Shown piece by piece: positions 19,539-29,134 of a DNA stretch of 64,000 bases. A program made the position numbers and the translations under genes. Within the stretch, counting starts at the first letter, position 1. Every line of letters begins with the position of its first letter. The stretch comes from Citrobacter gillenii (GTDB lineage: Bacteria; Pseudomonadota; Gammaproteobacteria; Enterobacterales; Enterobacteriaceae): NCBI RefSeq assembly GCF_013337685.1, contig NZ_SUQN01000003.1:248001-312000 (forward strand), given 5' to 3'. The notes under the pieces are model-generated. The model searched no databases. It saw only the letters and a program-made list of their open reading frames with translations, and was not told the DNA's origin.

Positions 19539-20561
19539 TCAGAAGGTGATCACGCCCTTAATCAGTTCACGGTTGTTGATCACATCCCGCTCGTAGATCT
19601 CTGCAAGCGTGGCAAACGCGTAACGGTGAGTCAGCATCATGTCCGCCGTCAGCTTACCTTCCGACATCAGGCGACCGACTTTGGCAAAGTCTTCCGGCGT
19701 GGCGTTGCGACTGCCCATCATGGTGGTTTCTTTCTTGTGGAATTCTGGGTCAGAAAACTGCAAATCACCTTTGAACAGCCCAACAAACACAATGCTGCCG
19801 CCGTGACGAATCAAATTCACCGTGTTGTTCATTGCATGCTGATTCCCCGTCGCATCAATCACTTTTTGCGCCAGAGAACCGTCAAACTGCGCGCGTAGCT
19901 GCGCGTCAAAATCCTCAGCAGAGGGATCGATAACCGGTAATCCTAAGCGGGAGACTACATGCTCCCGCCTGGCAGGGCTGGTGTCCGCCACCACCACCTG
20001 CGCGCCATCGGCTTTGGCAATCGCCGCTGCGCCAAGACCAATCGGCCCCGCTCCCACCACCAGCACCTGCTCGCCAGGCACCACGGCAGCCCGACGCACA
20101 GCATGCGCACTGATGGCATACGGTTCGATCAGCGCCGCCGCCTGCGGATCAATGCCCTGCGCATCCAGCAAGTTGGTCTCCGGCACGGACAGGTATTCGC
20201 TGAAGCCCCCATCCTGGTGCACGCCAATCACCGAAATCTTCTCGCAGCAGTTGGTGCGCCCGCTCTGGCACGCCGGGCACTGTTGGCACGCAACGTAAGG
20301 AATAACCGCAACCTGCTGGCCTATTTCCAGATTTTGTATATTCCGCCCCAGACTGACAACTTCCCCACATATTTCATGGCCTAATACGCGTGGATAGCTG
20401 AAAAAAGGTTGATTGCCACCCCATGCATGAATATCGGTCCCACAAATCCCGACAGACTTTATTTTTATTAATGCTTCGCCATTACCCGGAATAGGTATAT
20501 CACGTTCTTTCCAGACTAATTTTTTGGGTTCCTGGCAAATCAGTGTATTCATCGTAGACAT
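19539..20561 (-). CDS. lgoD: LgoD, L-galactonate 5-dehydrogenase
   Basis: This 340-residue zinc medium-chain dehydrogenase oxidises L-galactonate to D-tagaturonate. Catalytic zinc ligands are seen in GICGTDIHAWGG and GHEICGE, the structural zinc site is CPACQSGRTNCC, and the NAD-binding motif is VVGAGPIGLGA. The frame is open 93 bases upstream, but the start at 20561 (MSTMN) agrees with E. coli. It is divergent from lgoR. The product enters the hexuronate pathway. Confidence 0.94.
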   Translation of the reverse strand: MSTMNTLICQEPKKLVWKERDIPIPGNGEALIKIKSVGICGTDIHAWGGNQPFFSYPRVLGHEICGEVVSLGRNIQNLEIGQQVAVIPYVACQQCPACQSGRTNCCEKISVIGVHQDGGFSEYLSVPETNLLDAQGIDPQAAALIEPYAISAHAVRRAAVVPGEQVLVVGAGPIGLGAAAIAKADGAQVVVADTSPARREHVVSRLGLPVIDPSAEDFDAQLRAQFDGSLAQKVIDATGNQHAMNNTVNLIRHGGSIVFVGLFKGDLQFSDPEFHKKETTMMGSRNATPEDFAKVGRLMSEGKLTADMMLTHRYAFATLAEIYERDVINNRELIKGVITF

Positions 20562-20698
20562 GATTCTGCTCTCCTGTTTTTTTGTTGCCTCAGATATCGA
20601 TGAAAATAAAAATACTGGCGCAAGCAGAAACATAATCTGTGAAACCCAACGCATAAAAATGTTTTAAATCGGGTTTTAATAGGTAAAAAGGAGACGCC
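20562..20698. promoter_or_regulatory. lgoD / lgoR divergent promoter region
   Basis: This 137-bp AT-rich spacer separates the divergent genes and presumably holds LgoR operators. A paired TTTTAAAT/TTTTAATA motif at about 20661-20680 is noticeable, but I cannot assign a site with confidence. Confidence 0.4.
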
Positions 20699-21613
20699 AT
20701 GAGCCGTTCACAGAATCTACGCCACAATGTGATTAACCAGATAATTGATGATATGGCGCGGGGTCATATTCCTTCCCCACTTCCTTCGCAAAGCGCGCTG
20801 GCAGAGATGTACAACATCAGCCGCACCACCGTGCGCCATATGCTGGGCCATTTAGCTGAATGCGGTGTGCTGACGCAGGTGGGTAGCCACTACGTAATCG
20901 TACGCAAACCGGATCATGACGACGGTTTTGATTGCACTACGGCCTCCATGGCTGAGCAAAATCGTATTTTTGAACAGGCCTTTTTCACTATGATTAACCA
21001 GCGCCAGTTGCGCGCAGGCGAAACGTTCTCCGAGCTGCAGCTTGCCAGAGCAGCGGGCGTCAGCCCGGTCGTTGTGCGGGAATACCTTTTAAAATTCGAA
21101 CGTTACAACCTGATTAAAAACGAAAAACGCGGTCAGTGGAGCATGAAGCAGTTCGACCAGGCCTATGCCGAACAACTGTTCGAACTGCGCGAAATGCTGG
21201 AAACGCATTCTTTGCAACATTTCCTGAATCTGCCCGACAACGACCCGCGCTGGCTACAGGCCAAAACGCTGCTCGAGCGCCACCGGATGCTGCGCGACAG
21301 CATTGGCAGTAGCTTTCGTATGTTCTCGCAGTTAGACCGCGAGTTCCACGCCCTGCTGCTTTCCGCTGCTGATAATATCTTTTTCAATCAGTCACTTGAG
21401 ATAATTTCTGTGATTTTCCACTTCCACTATCAGTGGGACGAAAGCGACCTCAAGCAGCGCAACATCATTGCCATCGATGAGCATATGACCATTCTCAGCG
21501 CGCTGATCTGCCGCAGCGACCTGGATGCCACCCTGGCACTCTGTAACCATTTGAATTCAGCCAAACAATCGATGATTCGCTCTATCAATCAAACCAGTGA
21601 CAGCACCCATTAA
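20699..21613 (+). CDS. lgoR: LgoR, GntR-family regulator of L-galactonate genes
   Basis: This 304-residue protein has an N-terminal winged helix (LPSQSALAEMYNISRTTVRHML) and a second, degenerate winged helix near 110-160, followed by an FCD-type all-helical ligand domain (EQLFELREMLETHS). In E. coli it is the activator needed for growth on L-galactonate. The ATG follows AAAAAGGAGACGCC. It lies between divergent lgoD and downstream lgoT. Confidence 0.93.
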   Translation: MSRSQNLRHNVINQIIDDMARGHIPSPLPSQSALAEMYNISRTTVRHMLGHLAECGVLTQVGSHYVIVRKPDHDDGFDCTTASMAEQNRIFEQAFFTMINQRQLRAGETFSELQLARAAGVSPVVVREYLLKFERYNLIKNEKRGQWSMKQFDQAYAEQLFELREMLETHSLQHFLNLPDNDPRWLQAKTLLERHRMLRDSIGSSFRMFSQLDREFHALLLSAADNIFFNQSLEIISVIFHFHYQWDESDLKQRNIIAIDEHMTILSALICRSDLDATLALCNHLNSAKQSMIRSINQTSDSTH

Positions 21614-21826
21614 GAACGGATAAAAAACAGCAAACCACTACCGGGAGCACGATTTTATAAAAATAAAAACGCCAGAAAAAACCTCTTGCCTATGCTCACG
21701 CTAAGTCGACTGCATTAAAAAAATTTCGTGAGCGGTGATGAATAACGTGATTTATCACTGGTATTTTTCAATACAGCACGGTCTGGCACCGTGTAAAAAT
21801 AAATTATTGAGGTTCAGGAGTCCGGC

Positions 21827-23188
21827 GTGGAAAAAAATAATATTACCCTCGACCCGAGTTCTTCGTTTGGCACCTCGTCATCTGCGGATATTAATGTCCC
21901 GCCAGACGGCATGGTGCAACGCAGCAGTCGAATAAAACGTATTCAGACCACAGCAATGATTTTATTATTTTTTGCGGCGGTCATTAATTATCTCGACCGC
22001 AGTTCACTGTCAGTAGCTAACCTGACAATTCGTGAAGAACTGGGACTCAGCGCAACCGAAATCGGCATCCTGCTGTCCGTGTTCTCTCTCGCTTACGGTA
22101 TTGCGCAACTGCCCTGCGGTCCGCTGCTGGATCGCAAAGGCCCGCGCATTATGCTGGGGCTAGGCATGTTCTTCTGGTCGCTGTTTCAGGCGATGTCCGG
22201 AATGGTACATACCTTCACTCAGTTTGTGCTGGTACGTATCGGGATGGGGATTGGTGAAGCGCCAATGAACCCGTGCGGCGTGAAGGTGATCAACGACTGG
22301 TTTAACATTAAAGAGCGCGGCCGCCCAATGGGATTATTCAACGCTGCCTCAACGATTGGTGTCGCCATTAGCCCACCGATTCTGGCCGCGATGATGCTGG
22401 TGATGGGCTGGCGCTGGATGTTTATCACTATCGGCGTACTGGGTATTTTCCTCGCCATCGGCTGGTACATGCTGTATCGCAACCGCGAGCAGATTGAACT
22501 GAGCGCCACCGAACAAGCGTACCTGAACGCCGGTAGCGTCAATGCCCGCCGCGATCCGCTGAGCTTTGCCGAATGGCGCAGCCTGTTCCGTAACCGTACC
22601 ATGTGGGGCATGATGCTGGGCTTTAGCGGCATCAACTACACGGCATGGTTGTATCTGGCCTGGCTGCCGGGTTACCTGCAAACGTCCTATAACCTGGATT
22701 TAAAAAGTACCGGGCTCATGGCCGCGATCCCGTTCCTGTTTGGCGCAGCTGGCATGCTGATTAACGGTTTTGTCACCGACTGGCTGGTGAAAGGCGGCAT
22801 GGCGCCGATTAAGAGTCGTAAGATTTGTATCATTGCCGGGATGTTCTGCTCTGCTGCATTTACCTTCGTGGTACCGCAGGCGACAACCTCAATGGCCGCC
22901 GTGTTACTGATTGGGATGGCGCTGTTCTGCATCCACTTCGCCGGCACGTCCTGCTGGGGTTTGATCCACGTCGCAGTGGCTTCCCGTATGACCGCGTCCG
23001 TGGGCAGTATTCAGAACTTTGCCAGCTTTATCTGTGCGTCGTTCGCACCGATTGTCACCGGATTTATCGTGGATACCACCAACTCTTTCCGTCTGGCGCT
23101 GATTATCTGTGGTTGCGTGACGATGGTAGGGGCGTTCGCTTATATCTTCCTGGTTCGCCAGCCGATTAGCGACCCGCGTCAGGAGTAA
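21827..23188 (+). CDS. lgoT: LgoT, L-galactonate:H+ symporter (MFS)
   Basis: This 453-residue anion:cation symporter has 12 predicted membrane helices and the MFS loop motif LLDRKGPRIML. The family takes up sugar acids; LgoT imports L-galactonate. I chose the GTG at 21827 because CAGGAGTCCGGC precedes it and the resulting N-terminus matches E. coli. A 213-bp gap after lgoR suggests its own promoter. Confidence 0.94.
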   Translation: MEKNNITLDPSSSFGTSSSADINVPPDGMVQRSSRIKRIQTTAMILLFFAAVINYLDRSSLSVANLTIREELGLSATEIGILLSVFSLAYGIAQLPCGPLLDRKGPRIMLGLGMFFWSLFQAMSGMVHTFTQFVLVRIGMGIGEAPMNPCGVKVINDWFNIKERGRPMGLFNAASTIGVAISPPILAAMMLVMGWRWMFITIGVLGIFLAIGWYMLYRNREQIELSATEQAYLNAGSVNARRDPLSFAEWRSLFRNRTMWGMMLGFSGINYTAWLYLAWLPGYLQTSYNLDLKSTGLMAAIPFLFGAAGMLINGFVTDWLVKGGMAPIKSRKICIIAGMFCSAAFTFVVPQATTSMAAVLLIGMALFCIHFAGTSCWGLIHVAVASRMTASVGSIQNFASFICASFAPIVTGFIVDTTNSFRLALIICGCVTMVGAFAYIFLVRQPISDPRQE

Positions 23189-23192
23189 TGAC

Positions 23193-23219
23193 GTGTAGCC
23201 CGATAGCATCGGGCTACAC
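23193..23219. terminator. Hairpin after lgoT
   Basis: An 11-bp perfect stem (GTGTAGCCCGA/TCGGGCTACAC, loop of 5) starts 5 bases after the lgoT stop. No T tract follows on the plus strand. It lies between the converging lgoT and tsr and next to a REP element. Confidence 0.6.
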
Positions 23220-23230
23220 ATACCTTCCCG

Positions 23231-23262
23231 GTAAGCCGGATGAGCAATAGCACCATCCGGCA
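23231..23262. repeat. REP element between lgoT and tsr
   Basis: A single REP-like palindrome (GCCGGATG...CATCCGGC) lies between converging genes. Confidence 0.65.
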
Positions 23263-23270
23263 TCACAGGC

Positions 23271-24935
23271 TTAGAACGTTTCCCAGTTCTCACCCGCATC
23301 CGTCGCCACGGCTTTACGCGGCTGGGTGGTTGTCGATGCCGGTTTTACGGCAGCAACATCACGCGGACGCTTTTGATCGTGCTGAATACGGAACACGGCA
23401 ACGGCCTGGGTCAAACGGCTGGCTTGTTCTTCCAGCGCCGCCGCGGCGGCAGCGGACTCTTCCACCAGCGAGGCGTTCTGTTGGGTTACACGATCCATCT
23501 CGGCAACGGCCAGACCGACCTGATCGATACCGCGGCTCTGCTCGTCAGATGCTGAGGCGATTTCCCCCATGATATCGGTCACGCGGGTCACCGCATTGAC
23601 GATCTCATCCATGGTTTCACCGGCGCTTTCAACCAGCGTTGACCCGACATCCACGCGGCTGACCGAGTCTTCAATCAGGCTCTTGATCTCGCGCGCGGCC
23701 TGCGCACTGCGCTGGGCCAGGTTACGTACTTCACCGGCGACCACCGCAAATCCACGGCCCTGCTCACCTGCGCGTGCCGCTTCTACTGCGGCGTTCAACG
23801 CCAGAATGTTAGTCTGGAAGGCAATGCCGTCGATCACGCTAATAATGTCGGCGATTTTCTGCGAACTGGAGGCGATGTCACGCATGGTTTGCACCACATT
23901 GTCCACCACTTTGCCGCCTTTCTGCGCCGTTTCGGAGGCACTCAGCGCCAGATGGCTGGCCTGACGGGCGTTTTCGGCGTTCTGCTTCACGGTTGCCGTC
24001 AACTCTTCCATGCTGGCCGCGGTTTCTTCCAGCGAAGCCGCCTGCTGCTCAGTACGTGACGAGAGATCGTTATTGCCCATCGCAATCTCGCTGGCACCGC
24101 TGTAAATGGCGTTAGCACCGTTACGCACATCACCCACGGTGCTCATCAACTCACTCTGCATGTGGCGCAGGCTCTCGGCCAGTTGCCCAATCTCGTTGGA
24201 GCCTTCCACGTCAATGCGCTTCACCAGGTCACCGCTGGCAATATGACGAATGCTGTCAATCAGGCGGTTCATCGGGGCGATCAGCGAGAACTTAATGCCA
24301 AACCAGACGGCGATAATGGCCGCCAGCACGGTAATCAGCACGCAAGCCAGCACCCACATCGCCTGGCTGTAAGAGCTGTTGTTATCTTCAACCGCAATGT
24401 CATACAGACGATCGTTCTGCTGCATGTAGTTCATATACTGCTTCTCAAAGCCATCCTGATAGCTTTGCGTCGGCTGATCAAAGAACGCATTGATCTTGCC
24501 GTCGCCCAGCAACTGGATCAGCTCCGCCAGCGCGCCGTGGTAGATGTCATAGGTACGATTGATCTCCTGGAACGCGGCTTCGCTTTGACGCGGATCGCGC
24601 GGCAGCGATTCATAGGTTGCCCAGTTTTTCTCGGTCATTTTCAGCGCAGTGCTCGCCACCTGCATCAGCTCCGCCACGGTGGCGCCGCTGCCGATATTGC
24701 TCTGATCCATCATGTAGCGGATCCCTGCCCTGTTCAGGGTATTTCGCGTTTGCAGCAGTTCAACCCAGGTCGCATTCAGCGCAGACTGCTGCTGGCGAAT
24801 GGTTTGCAGAACGGTAAAGTTCTCCTTGTCATTCTTCAGTGAATTAAAGAACAACCCGCCCGAGGCCAGTTGTAAAAGGCCAAACAGCGCCAATACCAGC
24901 AGTAAGCTGGTAACAATCTTCATTCGTTTTAACAT
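23271..24935 (-). CDS. tsr: Tsr, serine chemoreceptor
   Basis: This 554-residue methyl-accepting chemotaxis protein has TM1 (about 8-30), a periplasmic four-helix ligand domain, TM2 (about 190-213), HAMP, a methylation/signalling coiled coil and the C-terminal NWETF tether for CheR/CheB. Serine-binding residues known from E. coli Tsr are present: R64, N68 and R69 in [11 protein letters not shown], plus F152 and T156. It senses serine and related cues. A sigma-28 promoter lies just upstream. Confidence 0.96.
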   Translation of the reverse strand: MLKRMKIVTSLLLVLALFGLLQLASGGLFFNSLKNDKENFTVLQTIRQQQSALNATWVELLQTRNTLNRAGIRYMMDQSNIGSGATVAELMQVASTALKMTEKNWATYESLPRDPRQSEAAFQEINRTYDIYHGALAELIQLLGDGKINAFFDQPTQSYQDGFEKQYMNYMQQNDRLYDIAVEDNNSSYSQAMWVLACVLITVLAAIIAVWFGIKFSLIAPMNRLIDSIRHIASGDLVKRIDVEGSNEIGQLAESLRHMQSELMSTVGDVRNGANAIYSGASEIAMGNNDLSSRTEQQAASLEETAASMEELTATVKQNAENARQASHLALSASETAQKGGKVVDNVVQTMRDIASSSQKIADIISVIDGIAFQTNILALNAAVEAARAGEQGRGFAVVAGEVRNLAQRSAQAAREIKSLIEDSVSRVDVGSTLVESAGETMDEIVNAVTRVTDIMGEIASASDEQSRGIDQVGLAVAEMDRVTQQNASLVEESAAAAAALEEQASRLTQAVAVFRIQHDQKRPRDVAAVKPASTTTQPRKAVATDAGENWETF

Positions 24936-24966
24936 GTTTTCTCTTTCCGCTAGACAGATGTCAGAA

Positions 24967-24993
24967 TTTTCGGCCTGAAAAGAGAAAACTTTA
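24967..24993 (-). promoter_or_regulatory. Sigma-28 (FliA) promoter of tsr
   Basis: On the minus strand, TAAAGTTT, 11 bases, GCCGAAAA: an almost perfect match to the flagellar sigma consensus TAAAGTTT-N11-GCCGATAA. It starts 32 bases upstream of the tsr ATG. Confidence 0.88.
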
Positions 24994-25119
24994 CGGAATT
25001 CGTGCTTCCTGAATCGATCGCAGCATCGACGAATCGGCGATACCGCCTTCCGTAAGGGCTCTAAAGGAGTTTTTTAGTGATCTCAATCACATAATCATCC
25101 GCATTTACCGCTCCCCGGA

Positions 25120-25167
25120 ACCGCTCACTGACACTTGGGACCGCTTAAGCTGACATATAACCACTCA
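25120..25167 (+). promoter_or_regulatory. Three BtsR-type direct repeats before btsT
   Basis: ACCGCTCA (25120-25127), ACCGCTTA (25140-25147) and ACCACTCA (25160-25167) recur with an exact 20-bp period. Each fits the motif ACC(G/A)CT(C/T)A that I recall for the BtsR (YehT) response regulator at the E. coli yjiY promoter. A partial copy, ACCGCTCC, is at 25107. Confidence 0.7.
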
Positions 25168-25299
25168 CATATTTACCTTACTTTACGCGCGTAATTCTCT
25201 GGCAAGATCCTCCCAACATAGCAGTCAACTTATCTCCTCAAACACACACTCAAACTCACGCGGCTTCGGCCAATTATTAATTAGATACCAGGTTTTACT

Positions 25300-27450
25300 A
25301 TGGATACGAAAAAGATATTCAAGCACATACCCTGGGTGATTCTCGGAATCATCGGTGCATTTTGCCTCTCGGTAGTGGCATTACGTCGGGGTGAACACAT
25401 CAGCGCCCTGTGGATCGTGGTCGCCTCTGTCTCTGTTTATCTGGTGGCCTATCGTTACTACAGTCTGTACATCGCCCAGAAAGTGATGAAACTTGACCCC
25501 ACGCGAGCCACGCCGGCGGTCATCAACAACGACGGTCTGAACTACGTCCCAACCAACCGTAACGTCCTGTTCGGTCACCACTTTGCTGCTATCGCCGGGG
25601 CAGGTCCGCTGGTTGGACCGGTACTGGCCGCGCAAATGGGCTACCTGCCTGGTACGCTGTGGCTGCTGGCGGGCGTAGTGCTGGCCGGTGCAGTGCAGGA
25701 CTTCATGGTGCTGTTTATCTCTTCTCGTCGTAACGGCGCGTCTCTCGGTGAGATGATCAAAGAAGAGATGGGCCCGGTACCGGGAACCATCGCGCTGTTC
25801 GGCTGCTTCTTAATCATGATCATCATCCTGGCAGTGCTGGCGCTGATCGTGGTGAAAGCGCTGGCGGAAAGCCCGTGGGGTGTGTTCACCGTCTGCTCAA
25901 CCGTACCGATCGCGCTGTTCATGGGGATCTACATGCGCTTCCTGCGCCCGGGACGTGTGGGCGAAGTGTCGGTGATTGGTATTGTTCTATTGGTTGCCTC
26001 CATTTACTTCGGCGGCGTGATTGCCCACGACCCGTACTGGGGCCCGGCACTGACCTTTAAAGACACCACCATTACCTTTACGCTTATCGGCTACGCGTTT
26101 ATCTCTGCGCTGCTGCCGGTATGGCTGATCCTCGCCCCGCGCGACTATCTGGCCACCTTCCTGAAAATCGGCGTTATTGTTGGTCTGGCTGTCGGTATCG
26201 TTATCCTGAACCCAGAGCTGAAAATGCCGGCGATGACCCAGTACGTTGACGGTACCGGTCCGCTGTGGAAAGGGGCACTGTTCCCGTTCCTGTTCATCAC
26301 CATCGCCTGTGGCGCGGTGTCTGGCTTCCACGCGCTGATCGCCTCCGGTACCACACCGAAACTGCTGGCCTGTGAAACCGATGCGCGTTTCATTGGTTAT
26401 GGCGCAATGCTGATGGAATCCTTCGTCGCAATTATGGCGCTGGTTGCCGCCTCCATCATCGAACCGGGTCTGTACTTCGCGATGAACACCCCGCCTGCGG
26501 GCCTTGGCATCACCATGCCAAACCTGCATGAAATGGGTGGCGAGAACGCGCCGCTGATTATGGCGCAGTTGAAAGACGTGACCGCGCAGGCAGCGGCAAC
26601 CGTCAGCTCCTGGGGCTTCGTGATTTCGCCTGAGCAGATCCTGCAAACCGCGAAAGACATCGGTGAACCGTCCGTTCTGAACCGCGCCGGTGGCGCACCG
26701 ACGCTGGCTGTCGGTATCGCGCACGTGTTCCACAAAGTGCTGCCGATGGCTGACATGGGCTTCTGGTACCACTTCGGTATTCTGTTTGAAGCGCTGTTCA
26801 TCCTGACCGCACTGGATGCCGGTACCCGTTCTGGCCGCTTTATGCTGCAAGATTTGCTGGGTAACTTCGTCCCGTTCCTGAAGAAAACCGACTCTCTGGT
26901 TGCCGGTGTTGTGGGTACTGCGGGTTGCGTAGGCCTGTGGGGCTACCTGCTGTATCAAGGCGTGGTTGACCCGCTGGGCGGCGTGAAGAGCCTGTGGCCG
27001 CTGTTCGGTATCTCTAACCAGATGCTGGCCGCCGTGGCGCTGGTTCTCGGCACCGTGGTACTGGTTAAAATGCAGCGCACCAAATACATCTGGGTTACCG
27101 TGGTTCCGGCAGTATGGCTGCTGATCTGCACCACCTGGGCGCTGGGTCTGAAACTGTTCAGCACCAACCCACAGATGGAAGGCTTCTTCTTCATGGCAAG
27201 TCAGTACAAAGAGAAGATTGCTAACGGCGGTGAACTGACCGCGCAGCAAATTGCCAACATGAACCATATCGTCATCAACAACTACACCAACGCCGGCCTG
27301 AGTATTCTGTTCCTGGTGGTGGTGTACAGCATCATTTTCTACGGGTTCCGTACCTGGCAGAAAGCCCGCGCCATCAACGGCCGCTCTGATAAAGAGACGC
27401 CGTATGTACCGGTGCCGGAAGGCGGCGTGAAGACCTCTTCACACCACTAA
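25300..27450 (+). CDS. btsT: BtsT (YjiY), pyruvate:H+ symporter, CstA family
   Basis: This 716-residue membrane protein has about 16-18 hydrophobic helices and belongs to the CstA carbon-starvation transporter family. In E. coli BtsT is the high-affinity pyruvate importer controlled by the BtsSR two-component system. Family segments seen include GHHFAAIAGAGPLVGPV (residues about 92-108) and GTRSGRFMLQDL. yjiX and yjiA follow in the same direction after a REP pair, as cstA is followed by ybdD elsewhere. Confidence 0.94.
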   Translation: MDTKKIFKHIPWVILGIIGAFCLSVVALRRGEHISALWIVVASVSVYLVAYRYYSLYIAQKVMKLDPTRATPAVINNDGLNYVPTNRNVLFGHHFAAIAGAGPLVGPVLAAQMGYLPGTLWLLAGVVLAGAVQDFMVLFISSRRNGASLGEMIKEEMGPVPGTIALFGCFLIMIIILAVLALIVVKALAESPWGVFTVCSTVPIALFMGIYMRFLRPGRVGEVSVIGIVLLVASIYFGGVIAHDPYWGPALTFKDTTITFTLIGYAFISALLPVWLILAPRDYLATFLKIGVIVGLAVGIVILNPELKMPAMTQYVDGTGPLWKGALFPFLFITIACGAVSGFHALIASGTTPKLLACETDARFIGYGAMLMESFVAIMALVAASIIEPGLYFAMNTPPAGLGITMPNLHEMGGENAPLIMAQLKDVTAQAAATVSSWGFVISPEQILQTAKDIGEPSVLNRAGGAPTLAVGIAHVFHKVLPMADMGFWYHFGILFEALFILTALDAGTRSGRFMLQDLLGNFVPFLKKTDSLVAGVVGTAGCVGLWGYLLYQGVVDPLGGVKSLWPLFGISNQMLAAVALVLGTVVLVKMQRTKYIWVTVVPAVWLLICTTWALGLKLFSTNPQMEGFFFMASQYKEKIANGGELTAQQIANMNHIVINNYTNAGLSILFLVVVYSIIFYGFRTWQKARAINGRSDKETPYVPVPEGGVKTSSHH

Positions 27451-27452
27451 CC

Positions 27453-27534
27453 TGATGCCGGGAGGCGCGCAGCGATCCCGGCCTACAGAATGCAGTTAAC
27501 GTAGGCCGGATAAGGCGCAAGCCGCCATCCGGCT
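27453..27534. repeat. REP pair (BIME) between btsT and yjiX
   Basis: Inverted REP palindromes at 27453-27486 (TGCCGGGAGG...CCCGGCCTAC) and 27501-27534 (GTAGGCCGGAT...ATCCGGCT). Inside an operon this may lower downstream expression or stabilise the btsT message. Confidence 0.8.
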
Positions 27535-27557
27535 TTATTCATTAACAGGACGGCAGA

Positions 27558-27752
27558 ATGTTTGGTACTTTAGGTCAGGCAAAAAAGTATCTCGGTCAGG
27601 CGGCAAAAATGCTGATTGGTATTCCGGACTACGACAACTACGTCGAGCATATGAAGACCAACCATCCCGATAAGCCGTACATGACCTACGAAGAATTCTT
27701 CCGCGAGCGCCAGGAAGCCCGCTACGGTAGCGGCGGAAGCAGTTGCTGTTAG
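27558..27752 (+). CDS. yjiX: YjiX, YbdD/YjiX family small protein
   Basis: This 64-residue soluble protein has the family core [17 protein letters not shown] and a Cys-Cys C-terminus. Members always follow CstA/BtsT-type transporters and are thought to help them; the mechanism is unknown. The ATG is preceded by AACAGGACGGCAG. yjiA starts 12 bases after its stop. Confidence 0.9.
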   Translation: MFGTLGQAKKYLGQAAKMLIGIPDYDNYVEHMKTNHPDKPYMTYEEFFRERQEARYGSGGSSCC

Positions 27753-27764
27753 AAGGAGAAATGA

Positions 27765-28721
27765 ATGACCCCGATTGCAGTCACCCTACTCACCGGTTTT
27801 CTCGGCGCGGGTAAAACCACCCTGCTGCGCCATATTCTCAACGAGCAGCACGGTTACAAAATTGCCGTTATCGAAAACGAATTCGGCGAAGTCTCGGTGG
27901 ACGATCAGCTAATTGGCGACCGCGCCACGCAGATCAAAACCCTGACCAACGGCTGCATCTGCTGCACCCGTTCCAGTGAACTGGAAGACGCCTTGTTAGA
28001 CCTGCTCGACAACCTCGACAAGGGTGCGATCGATTTTGACCGTCTGGTGATTGAGTGCACCGGCATGGCCGATCCCGGCCCGATTATTCAGACCTTTTTC
28101 TCCCATGAAGTGATTTGCGAACGCTACCTGCTGGACGGCGTGATCGCGCTGGTTGACGCGGTGCACGCCGACGAACAGATGAACCAGTTCACCATCGCCC
28201 AGTCGCAGGTTGGCTACGCCGACCGCATCCTGCTGACCAAAACCGACGTAGCAGGTGAAAGCGAGAAACTGCGTGAGCGCCTGGCGCGCATCAACGCCCG
28301 CGCGCCGGTGTATACCGTCACTCATGGCGACATCGACCTCGCGCAGCTGTTCGACACCAACGGTTTTATGCTGGAAGAGAACGTGGTCAGCGCCAAACCG
28401 CGTTTCCACTTTATCGCCGACAAACAAAACGATATCTCCTCGATCGTCGTCGAACTTGATTACCCGGTGAATATCAGCGACGTATCCAGGGTGATGGAAA
28501 ACCTGCTGCTGGAATCTGCCGAGAAACTATTGCGTTACAAAGGCATGTTGTGGATCGAAGGCGAACCCAACCGCCTGCTGTTCCAGGGCGTCCAGCGTCT
28601 GTACAGCGCCGACTGGGACCGCCCGTGGGGCGACGAACAGCCGCACAGCACGCTTGTGTTTATCGGCATTAATTTGCCGGAAGATGAGATTCGGGCGGCG
28701 TTTGCGGGGTTGAAGAAGTAA
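27765..28721 (+). CDS. yjiA: YjiA, COG0523 GTPase (metal-binding)
   Basis: This 318-residue G3E-family P-loop GTPase has Walker A GFLGAGKT at 11-18, the metal-binding CxCC motif at Cys64-Cys67 (GCICC) and a guanine-specificity TKTD motif. The C-terminal domain is CobW-like. Relatives are metallochaperones or metal-homeostasis proteins; E. coli YjiA binds Zn, Co and Ni. Its place after btsT and yjiX suggests co-expression. The ATG follows AGAAGGAGAAATGA. Confidence 0.93.
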   Translation: MTPIAVTLLTGFLGAGKTTLLRHILNEQHGYKIAVIENEFGEVSVDDQLIGDRATQIKTLTNGCICCTRSSELEDALLDLLDNLDKGAIDFDRLVIECTGMADPGPIIQTFFSHEVICERYLLDGVIALVDAVHADEQMNQFTIAQSQVGYADRILLTKTDVAGESEKLRERLARINARAPVYTVTHGDIDLAQLFDTNGFMLEENVVSAKPRFHFIADKQNDISSIVVELDYPVNISDVSRVMENLLLESAEKLLRYKGMLWIEGEPNRLLFQGVQRLYSADWDRPWGDEQPHSTLVFIGINLPEDEIRAAFAGLKK

Positions 28722-28733
28722 TCCCCTGCTGAA

Positions 28734-28812
28734 TTGCCCGGTGGCGCTACGCTTACCGGGCCTACAAAGCCTTCTCCCGTAGACCGGATAAGGCGCAGCC
28801 GCCATCCGGCAC
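28734..28812. repeat. REP pair (BIME) after yjiA
   Basis: Two REP palindromes, 28734-28765 and 28779-28812, in inverted orientation between the converging yjiA and brnA. Confidence 0.8.
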
Positions 28813-28831
28813 TCACAACCTCGGTATAGGG

Positions 28832-29134
28832 CTATTTCTTGTTTTGCTCTCTCAGCATAGCCTCGCGCAAAATAGCATTTAGCCGCGTCTGGTAACCCTT
28901 CCCGGGACGCTTTAACCACTCCATCACATCGGCATCAATGCGCACCGATGCCTGAGTTTTCAACGGACGGAAAAACGTACCGCGATTAGCCTCTGACCAC
29001 TGCTCATCCTCGGTCACCGGAATGTCGCTGTAATCAATATCATCATCCGGTTTATTCGCCAGCGCCTTCAGTTCCGCCTCATGCTGAGCACTCAGCGCGG
29101 ATGCGCTGCCACGTTTATGTTTAATCATGCTCAT
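28832..29134 (-). CDS. brnA: BrnA-type antitoxin
   Basis: This 100-residue protein has a C-terminal ribbon-helix-helix (ASVRIDADVMEWLKRPGKGYQTRLNAILR) as in BrnA antitoxins, which bind and neutralise BrnT and repress the operon. The start at 29134 (MSMIKHKRG) overlaps the brnT end by 14 bases; the frame continues upstream but runs inside brnT. A second start at 29128 is possible. The gene order toxin then antitoxin is the normal brnTA order. Confidence 0.88.
   Translation of the reverse strand: MSMIKHKRGSASALSAQHEAELKALANKPDDDIDYSDIPVTEDEQWSEANRGTFFRPLKTQASVRIDADVMEWLKRPGKGYQTRLNAILREAMLREQNKK

Larger units (their letters stand above)
24936..25299. promoter_or_regulatory. tsr / btsT divergent region
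   Basis: This gap of about 364 bp between divergent genes has the tsr sigma-28 promoter at its left end and the BtsR-like repeats in the middle. The rest shows no convincing gene. Confidence 0.6.

Noticed and set aside
25987-27267. Long 426-codon open frame antisense to btsT
   Set aside because: It is a shadow of the strongly biased codon use of btsT. The product is His/Gln/Arg-rich with no domain, and btsT is certain.
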